This document shows, in pieces, positions 57,202 through 64,000 of a DNA stretch of 64,000 nucleotides (positions are counted from its first letter, which is position 1; each line of letters opens with the position of its first letter). Origin of the DNA: Adiantum capillus-veneris (Eukaryota > Streptophyta > Polypodiopsida > Polypodiales > Pteridaceae); NCBI GenBank assembly GCA_014529385.2, contig CM043966.1, positions 111,342,468-111,406,467 on the forward strand, written 5' to 3'. The notes under the pieces were generated by a model. That model was not told where the DNA came from, did no database searches, and saw only the letters and a list, made by a program, of their open reading frames with translations. The position numbers were made by a program, and so were the translations under genes.

Positions 57202-59776
57202 GTGCTCGGGCTGCTTTGAAACGTATCGGCAATGATCAAGCAAACACAACTATATATTTAAGAAAGAGAGAGAAAGGGGGAGGGGGTGCTTGTTGCAGTA
57301 ATACCTTCTTACAAATCTGTCATGACAAATCAAAGTGAGATTAGTATTTGTTCAACATAGCTTGCGTAAATTTCACCACAACACATCACAAGAAAAGCCA
57401 CCCCAATCACTGTCTTAAAGCCAGGGGAGTCCTCTCCACCCTGTCGCCCTCTTACAGTATGTGGGATTTATAGCTAGATTGATGACAACACCAGAGACAA
57501 GCTATCAAGAACTTAACAAAAACACCAAGACACTTATGCATCATTGTTGTCCATTACTTCACGTTGGAAGGGAGACAAAGTATCCAAGCTTAGTCCAAAT
57601 CCACCCTCCTTGATTCAGCAAATGTTGGGCTTACACTAGTAGGAGAAATGATAGATTTCCTACTCTCAATTGAATGATCACTCTCTCTCTTACAATGGCA
57701 TAGAGTTCCCTTGCTAATCCCCTATTACAACACATGCACATGCATAAGACAATGAGCTTCCACTCAAGAGCTCCTTCTAGAGAGGTTGAGCTTGGCTTCT
57801 CAAGCTATAGCATAGTGCTCTTGCTTATGGCTCCCCCCTTTTTGTGCTAGCTAGACCCTCCTTTTATAGCAATTTTGAAGGCTAGGGTTACTCCTCTAAC
57901 CATGGTTGGGTTAGATTTTCAGCAATTTACCTAATTTCTTTTGCTTGGAATTATCAAGAAGTTGGTGGGGAAAGAGAGAGGAGAAAAATGGAGGTGATAG
58001 GACTTTTCATAGTGGGTTAGTGTTAGTAGAGTTAGTATTAATTTACAAATGGAACTGGATATTTACAATGGGAGTATCCATGTAGGATACAAATAAGGAA
58101 GAAAAACTCTTAAGAGGTAAGAAAAGGTGGATTTCTTACAAGGTTGATGCTCCAAGTGTCTTGAGTAGGGCCAATTTTGACGCTTGTTGACGGTCCACTA
58201 GCTTTGACGGTACATTTTTTCTCCACTCTTGACCTTCCTTGAGAGACAAGGTAATTGAAGCTGAGTAATCAACCACCATGATGCTGTCTTTTAAGAGAAG
58301 AGGCTGAATTTTGTGGTTTTTTTGATAGATATGGGTAAATTGGAGGAGGAAAAATGAGACTAGGTGGTCAATTTTGGAATGGAATTGTGTATGGGAGGTA
58401 TGAGTTTCACTATGGTTTCTCTTATTCTTCAAGGTTGAGGAGAAGGTGAGTAGGGTGTAGAGAGGAGTGGTGAGAGAGGTGGGGATGATGATTGGAGAAG
58501 TGTGTGTGAAAGAGGAAAATGATAAAGTGGAAGAGAGAGTGTGGCTGCATAGCATGGGAAAACTGGGGTCCACTAATAAAATCATAGCTCACAGCTCGTA
58601 GCTCAAAAAAATATGAAAAAATTTGAGGCAAAAGTTCAGCCCACGAGCTACAACTTTTGTTTTTTATCACCTTTTCAAATTGGGAGAGCAAGTGAACTTT
58701 AAAAATTCAGCAAAACCGACCGTTTTTTTCCACTGCACAAGGTCCTTGTGGGGTCCTTCTTTGGATGATTCTTTTGAATACCTCCAAGAGTGAGCCCTCC
58801 ATAGTGCATGTATGCATGCCACCTACCCTTGACCTTATTTGATAGGTCTATAATTGAAGATATTGTTGAGATTATGATATAAGTGAATAGTACAACTAAG
58901 AAAATCAAATATTGAGGGGTCTAAAAAATATGTACATGTCAAATATAAATAATATAAGTGGAAAAAATATAAAGGGGTCAAAAGAAATCTCTCTCTTTAT
59001 GAGACTACCATAAAAAGATAAATATTTTTGGTGTTCTAAAAAAAACAAAATAGATGTAGGAAGGGAAAAATCACAATAGTGAAAAAATATACACATAAAT
59101 AAAACTAGTTTTTTTGGATTTTGTTGGGATGGAGTTACACCAAAAATAAGAGAAGCTTACATGAAAATATTTCTATATGGAATAAAGAGTATGAAAAATG
59201 GTAAGAAAAATTGTGGTAATGGTGAGGCAATGTACAGAGCATAAATAACACACACCTAGGTAGAAATATTTAAATAAATACCAAAATAATTATGAAAAAA
59301 ATTCTTTTATTTAGGCCCTATATACAATGAAATATTTACACACAAATGGGCCATAATATACTTATAATTTTTATTTTTTTTATTTTTTTGGCTCAACTAG
59401 CCCAATGACTAGCTAATTGAGGGTTTTTTATTTCAGTAAGGAGATATGGGAAAAGTCCCCTAACTCACATGCACCTATATACAGTGTAGCGTTTGGGTGA
59501 ATTTGGTAGGGTGAGGTAACTCACTGTGGCAATTACAAAGAGCCGAAAAAACGGCTATCAGCACCCTTCGCACGTTTGGTGAAAGAGATCATGCAAAGTT
59601 ATCGAATGGCGTTTTGAGTTCAAGGTATCGCCGTAGAAGCTCTGCAAGAAGCGGCAGAATATCATCTAATTTCTATTTTTGAAGACACCAACTTGTGTGC
59701 TATTCATGCAAAACGGGTGACAATAATACCCAAGGATTTAGCTCTTGCGCATCGAATCAAAGGAGAGAGAGATTGA
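56276..59776 (+). pseudogene. Histone H3-like gene with long N-tail, split by a solo LTR
   Basis: The frame begins MARTKQTTRKYQ, close to the canonical H3 start, then continues in one frame to 56,903 with two TAG codons (56,363; 56,519). The tail is ~190 residues, acidic then basic (QAPPRKTSYRKKKFFKVRP), against about 40 in ordinary H3. The fold follows: ALQEIRHYQKTSDLLIRKA, then after the inserted [50 protein letters not shown] and HRIKGERD with a TGA end. Loop 1 has the same length as canonical H3, and its TGA falls where H3 has Arg83. Removing the LTR and one GCAC restores the frame. A divergent H3 variant; a centromeric role is possible but not shown. Confidence 0.75.
56904..59560 (-). 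repeat. Solo LTR of retrotransposon family B
   Basis: It matches the LTRs of element B from TGAGGCGGTCCGGGGCGG to CGGCTATCA but is more diverged. It is flanked by the 4-bp duplication GCAC (56,900-56,903 and 59,561-59,564). No internal region is present, so it arose by recombination between two LTRs. It interrupts the alpha-1 helix region of the H3-like gene. Confidence 0.92.
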
Positions 59777-59875
59777 ATTTGACTTTTATGCAATTTTGTC
59801 AATTTAAAGATATCTTTTTGAAATATAACGAGTCGTGTACATTTGTGTTTTAAGTGATATAAGTAAAACTAAGTA

Positions 59876-59886
59876 GAGAGAGAGAC

Positions 59887-59950
<64 letters not shown>
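59876..59950 (+). repeat. (GA)n microsatellite downstream of the H3-like gene
   Basis: Nearly pure purine tract of about 75 bases, ~100 bases after the H3-like stop codon. Confidence 0.85.
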
Positions 59951-59952
<2 letters not shown>

Positions 59953-59989
59953 TGGATAGAAGAGCTGTCAACCAAGTGTGGTTGATTGA

Positions 59990-60218
59990 ATAACCAAAAA
60001 AGGCATAATATCATTGTATTCTTATAAATTTAGCCTAAAAAAGGTTTAAAAAGGCTGTCTAGGGGCTTGCCGGGCAGAGGCGCGCGAGAAGGTAAAAGTA
60101 AAAGTTACTTTTGCCTTCTCACGCGCCTCTGCCCGGCAAGCCCCTAGACAGCCTTTTTAAACCTTTTTTAGGCTAAATTTTTAAGAATACAATGATATTA
60201 TACCTTTTTTGGTGTTAT
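59990..60218. repeat. Foldback element (near-perfect palindrome, ~100-bp arms)
   Basis: The left arm from AACCAAAAAAGGCATAAT through GGCTGTCTAGGGGCTTGCCG and GGCAGAGGCGCGCGAGAAGG pairs with the right arm down to ACCTTTTTTGGTGTTAT. Only a few mismatches and single-base gaps interrupt it. The centre is AGTAAAAGTTACTTTT-like, so there is almost no loop. No coding. It could be a MITE or a foldback transposon, or a small-RNA-producing hairpin if transcribed. Confidence 0.85.
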
Positions 60219-60435
60219 TTATATGAAAAAAACTCTATATTTTGATTCAAAGAATTGCACAATCGTATCACAAGATAGAACCAATCACGTACTGTCTATC
60301 GCACCATAAACTCAATACAGAAGATGTAAAGTACCAGGTAAAATCAATTTCCATTCGAAATTTGAAATAACAAAGTACAAAGATGTGATATATCTCATTA
60401 CAAATTTGAAGGAGTTAATTACAAGATTGATGTAG

Positions 60436-63382
60436 CTATTGAGTGCTTGAGCCATCTAAGATATGGTGAGCAATGCTTTCTCGGCGCTCTTGGGCGCAGG
60501 GAAGCTGTTTGTGCAGCACATCCCAAGCAATTTGTTCCACATTGCTTAGACCTACATCTTGGCTTAAGGCCACGTTACAAAGCACACAACCACGAATGTG
60601 TGTCGCAAATGCAGCACTGGCCAGAGATTTATTTACAAGATATATAACTTGAGAGGCTTGAGATATGGTTGACAGGCATAGGATGCGGCTCATTGCTTTC
60701 ATCATTGACACCCAAAATTGACCACAAGGAGTGTACTCCTTGTGGATTATCACAAATCCGTCCTGAGGGAGCTTGCCAAGGTAATGTGCAAGAGACTACT
60801 GCCATCCAAAAGCTTGGCGCCTACCATCTCTTCCCCGATCTGCATGCTCATCCAGCTCCACAACATTCTACAAAGAAATCAATAGATAAATAAGATTTCA
60901 GAATGCAACAATGAAAATTAACGTAATCACAAAACAAAAATTAATTAATACCTCTTGTTTTTCGTAATCCTCATCGTTTATGCCTTTGCTGTCAAGAGAA
61001 ATAGATGAATTGGGAGCCATAGCGACACTCTCAAGTTCATCTATATGAATAGGCATAGGAGTGAGTTGGGCTTCAAGCAATGCGCGTGTAGCTACAAACT
61101 CCTCCTCCGACACAGATGAGTGCGGTGCATTTGTCACCGCCACCATTGCCAACTCCATTGTATCTACCACACTCTCTCCAAGGAGAAGAAGGCTTCGATC
61201 CAAAGGATCAGAGGAGGGGTCAATGGCAGAGGACTCTACAGTGGCACAGAGGATGGACAGACACTCAACCATGCGGATGTCAAAAGTCTTTTCAAGATCA
61301 TGTTAAAACAAATATTCCTCCCCATTTATCACAATTGGGGAGAGGTGTTCAAAAAAAACCTCCGGAGTTAATGTCTCCTCCGGTGCACATGCAGCGGGCT
61401 TAACACTAGAATGGTAACAGGACACTTTTATGTCCTTGGACACTTTTGTGTCCTGATAAGTGATCATCTTGCTTGAATTATTTGAAGAGTATGAAAATGA
61501 ATTTCTAGATGCTATATATCCGCAAAGTTGCCTTATGAGCTGAAAAAAACTTAACATTTTTTTTGGAGTATCGATCTCACCATTAACCTTACTCTTGCAC
61601 AACATTTTTGAACCTAAACTGTGTGAAAAAACGGGTTCTGGTTTTGGCTTTTTTTTCGAATTTTGTCAACTATACCACTCTAAACTTCATGTTTGTGAGG
61701 TTTAGATGGCTAGAGGTTAGGCCTTCATATTTCTCAACATGTTTTCATGCTTGTAGGGAGAGCTAAATGTAAAAATTGAAAGTTATCACCAATTTACAAG
61801 AATTACATAATCCTGTTTTTTTTGGCCAAAATTAGCACTTTTATGATTTTTTTGGTGGCTTTCTTGATATCCAAATTCAATTTTGATTGTGTAAGTGTAA
61901 TGTATAACATAAAGCTAATCTTCCTTGAATTTTGGGGGACCTAATATGCTATATAGCATAGTATATGATGATGGTTGAGTTTTTTGATTGCTCAATAATA
62001 CAATACATTTTAGAGTAGCAAGTATAACTTTCTCAATATTGCTAGTTTCTTAGACCAATTGTGTGTATTTTGTAGGTAGTAACCATATCTAATCATAGAC
62101 TACAAACTTGGCTAGGTATTGAGTAGTTTCTATGGGTTTCTAGAGGTCATAATGCTAAACCCAATTTTTTCATGTTTGCGGTATTTAGCACTTTATCATT
62201 TACCCCAAGGTTCCACTTAGTAAGAGATCCATTATCCTTTTGACATGCTCCATGGCTCCTTTTGAATCCAAAGGCCCAAAGGGAACTAAGAAAACATGTA
62301 TATAGTATCTGTATTGAGCGTGACTATAGAAACTTTGATGATAGGTCCGCAGAATGGTAAAAATGCAACTTTTTTGTACCTTTTTTTTGCCTAAAACAAA
62401 ATTAGTGACGTAAAAGCAACCATATGTTTTGATCACCAACCCATTGAAGTTAACGGGGCATTTTATCTCATGTCCTACAAAAATCCCCACTCTTATTTAT
62501 ATGCAATCAACCGTAAGAAATTGCTGTTTTGGGCAAAATGCACTGGTCCATCAACTTTAGAGGCTTGTAGTGACCAAGGGATGAGAAAACTTACAAGTTT
62601 CTCATTTTTTCCATATGTAGTAGTTCTTGAACTATAAGATCATGAAAGGATTTTTCAAAATGAGTGGATCTACTATGGTTTTGGAAATTTTTTCCAAAAC
62701 CCTGAAAGCACACTTTTATGTCCTGTTAGATTACTATTCTAGTGTTAAAGGATGCTTCTGCACCCTCATCACCCATGGATTTGACGGCATCCATGACACC
62801 TCTTGGGTAGGTTAGGGCAAGAATATTGCCCTCTTTGCTTGCATCCCAAGGCGTTGTAATGGAATCCTTTGTGTCCTTGACGACACCCCCAAGGCTCAAA
62901 TGAGGCAAACTCACCTCAGATCTTTCAGGCTCTTCCGCAAGAAGAAACACAAAAGTCGCCAAGAGACTTAGAAACTGGGTGCCGACCTTCTTCTTTTTCA
63001 AACGTGAATCTTCAATGTACTGACCTGCCTCACCCGTAATTACACAAAATCGCTGAAGCCGCTGGGTGAAAAGCCGATCGCCTTTGTGTATGTAGCGAAG
63101 CAAATCGCATGGAATCCACAATTCCCCTTGTCCGACAATTGGTACAGCATACTTGTCGATGTAGAATTCAAAAAATTCCAAGATAGGCTGAAAAGATTGG
63201 CTGTTTAGGTGAATAGTTGTGTTCACATGAGGGAATTGGGTGAAGAAATTGTGAAGATCTTGCCACTCGGTTGTTTGTAAAAACGCTTGGAAGCGTTGTA
63301 ACGCCGTGGCTTCGGGAGGGGTGGAGGAGGATGCCATAATGCTAGCTCTTAAGGTAGGAATGCAAAGAGTGCTAGAGCTCAA
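60436..63382 (-). pseudogene. Unrecognised two-exon gene, split by a TTAA element
   Basis: The coding frame starts at 63,382 (MSSSTLCIPT) or more likely 63,337 (MASSSTPPEA), about 100 bases after a TATA box (63,438-63,446). It runs to 62,745, is interrupted by the TTAA element, and resumes in frame at 61,403 (KPAACAPEETLTPEVFFEHL). A TAA (61,303) interrupts it; the frame goes on to KGINDEDYEKQE and a donor (near 60,953). The intron ends TTTCTTTGTAG, and exon 2 (about 60,868-60,436) reads NVVELDEHADRGRDGR, then a TAG, then FVIIHKEYTPCGQFWVSMMK to GSSTQ. Exon 1 has aromatic-rich helices (FFTQFPHVNTTIHLNSQSF). No domain recognised. Confidence 0.55.
61400..62748. mobile_element. piggyBac-type non-autonomous element (1,341 bp, TTAA-flanked)
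   Basis: The element 61,404-62,744 lies between TTAA (61,400-61,403) and TTAA (62,745-62,748). The ends read CACTAGAATGGTAACAGGAC and, in reverse complement, CACTAGAATAGTAATCTAAC then AGGACATAAAAGTG. Just inside the left end are two small palindromes, GGACACTTTTATGTCC and GGACACTTTTGTGTCC. It has no transposase; the 96-codon frame at 62,490-62,200 shows no piggyBac motif. Removing it with one TTAA restores the reading frame of the host gene exactly. A strict TTAA duplication with CAC.. ends is the hallmark of piggyBac-type elements. Confidence 0.8.
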
Positions 63383-63437
63383 ATGAGAGTGTGAACAGGC
63401 TATGTAGGTGAATTGTGAAAATGGTAGGGTTTAGGAG

Positions 63438-63446
63438 GCTTTATAT
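63438..63446 (-). promoter_or_regulatory. TATA box of the unrecognised minus-strand gene
   Basis: On minus: GTGCCATATAAAGCC, about 60 bases upstream of the first in-frame ATG and 100 bases upstream of the preferred one. It is followed by TCCTAAACCCTACC, a pyrimidine-rich leader. Confidence 0.5.
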
Positions 63447-63689
63447 GGCACGTGTCCCCCCTCCCCCCCCCAAAAAAAAAAAAAAACAATAACTAAAATA
63501 TTAAACAATTTTCATAAAGTAACACAAATAACAAGAAGTTATAAAAAACTTTCAAATTAAATTACAATCATTTAACTCTAAAAACACATCACTACGACTT
63601 TAAGATAATGTGCATTTCCAAAATTTGATACAACCATCTGCTTGAACTTACAATTGTGATATTATAAGAAATTTAAGTACAAAACATAA
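63447..63689. other. Spacer between two minus-strand genes
   Basis: The spacer has a C-run/A-run (63,456-63,486) and AT-rich sequence with no coding frame. It probably contains the 3' end of the gene to its right. Confidence 0.5.
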
Positions 63690-64000
63690 CTACTCTAATG
63701 ATAAAATCAAATTCTCTTCCGTCGTCCACGCCTTTTCAATTTGAATCGTGCTCTCCATGCGGCTACCAATCTAGCAAAAAAAAAAAAGAAATAGCATACC
63801 CACCTTAGAGCAGGGAATAATCCAAAGAACATAAATATAACATAATTAAGAGAGAAAAATCATTCACCTTACGTCGTCCGATGCAAAATTTTGTATCTTC
63901 TCCATGCTCTAAACCCATTATCACTAAGTGCTCCCGCACATTGGTCAATGTCCAATGCTTGTTCACTTGGACGGTTTCAACGGCTCCACTCGACAATTTA
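63690..64000 (-). CDS. 3' part of an unknown gene, cut by the window edge
   Basis: The frame enters at 64,000 (LSSGAVETVQVNKHW, then LTNVREHLVIMGLEHGED) and reaches a donor at 63,868/63,867 (CGTAAG|GTGAAT). A pyrimidine-rich tract precedes an acceptor (TTTGCTAG, 63,771). The joined frame adds IGSRMESTIQIEKAWTTEEN and stops at 63,690-63,692. Another frame of the last exon would give the basic end RARFKLKRRGRRKRI. I do not recognise the protein, and the start lies outside the window. Confidence 0.4.

Noticed and set aside
56276-59776. Firm call of the H3-like gene as centromeric CENH3
   Set aside because: The start and long tail fit, but loop 1 has the same length as canonical H3 and the C-terminal part is very H3-like. 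The centromeric role cannot be decided from sequence alone.
62200-62490. Minus-strand frame as a piggyBac transposase remnant
   Set aside because: It lacks the conserved Asp motifs and Cys-rich end of that family, and the element is too short.
41007-63382. Stop-codon reassignment or read-through to explain the recurrent single stops
   Set aside because: All three stop codons occur, frameshifts accompany them, and intact frames in the same window end at normal stops. Pseudogene decay is simpler.

Overview
The window looks like nuclear DNA of a land plant, built almost entirely of nested mobile elements. The evidence is Ty3/gypsy elements with a tRNA-Asp-type primer site or a dual RNase H, a DUF659-type hAT transposase, spliced genes with canonical GT-AG introns, L1-like LINEs and very abundant (GA)n/(GT)n microsatellites. 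I cannot name the species. The microsatellite load, an apparent piggyBac-type insertion and the unfamiliar genes make a seed-free plant such as a fern my best guess, held weakly. No tRNA, rRNA or CRISPR was seen.

1-13,570: an array of diverged modular repeats carrying a conserved ~61-codon frame, an LTR-like 3' end and long GT/CA/GA tracts. It includes a ~1.1-kb-arm inverted repeat centred near 7,131 and an L1-like LINE (2,333-5,893, minus) with an internal ~1.06-kb deletion.

14,361-50,861: a four-level nest. A second LINE copy (minus) is split at 14,763/46,637 by a 31.9-kb hAT-type element (14,764-46,628). This element has Ac-like ends (TAGGGATTT/CAGGGATTT) and a perfect 8-bp target duplication, CCGACAAG. 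In the first intron of its transposase gene sits Ty3 element A (15,080-40,228; duplication AATGA), and in the pol gene of A sits Tat-like Ty3 element B (23,407-34,680, minus; 4-bp duplication CTAC). Without its inserts the hAT element is ~6.7 kb. It has one inward-facing TATA promoter at each end, GC-rich subterminal motifs, a transposase gene rightward, and leftward a second gene with a kinase N-lobe-like domain, a coiled coil and a RING finger. Both genes appear to have a noncoding leader exon and a first intron holding tandem repeats (4 x ~150 bp; 6 x 175 bp).

50,862-64,000: a region with unfamiliar genes. It holds a multi-exon transposase-like gene (53,210-56,107, plus), a histone H3-like gene with a ~190-residue N-tail (56,276-59,776, plus) split by a solo LTR of family B (duplication GCAC), a foldback element (59,990-60,218), an unrecognised two-exon gene on minus (63,382-60,436) split by a piggyBac-type TTAA element (61,404-62,744), and a partial gene running off the right edge.

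Nearly every gene has one to several in-frame stop codons in an otherwise open frame. Several stops are consistent with C-to-T decay, so most should be read as recent pseudogenes. All function calls come from reading motifs by eye; no search was run.
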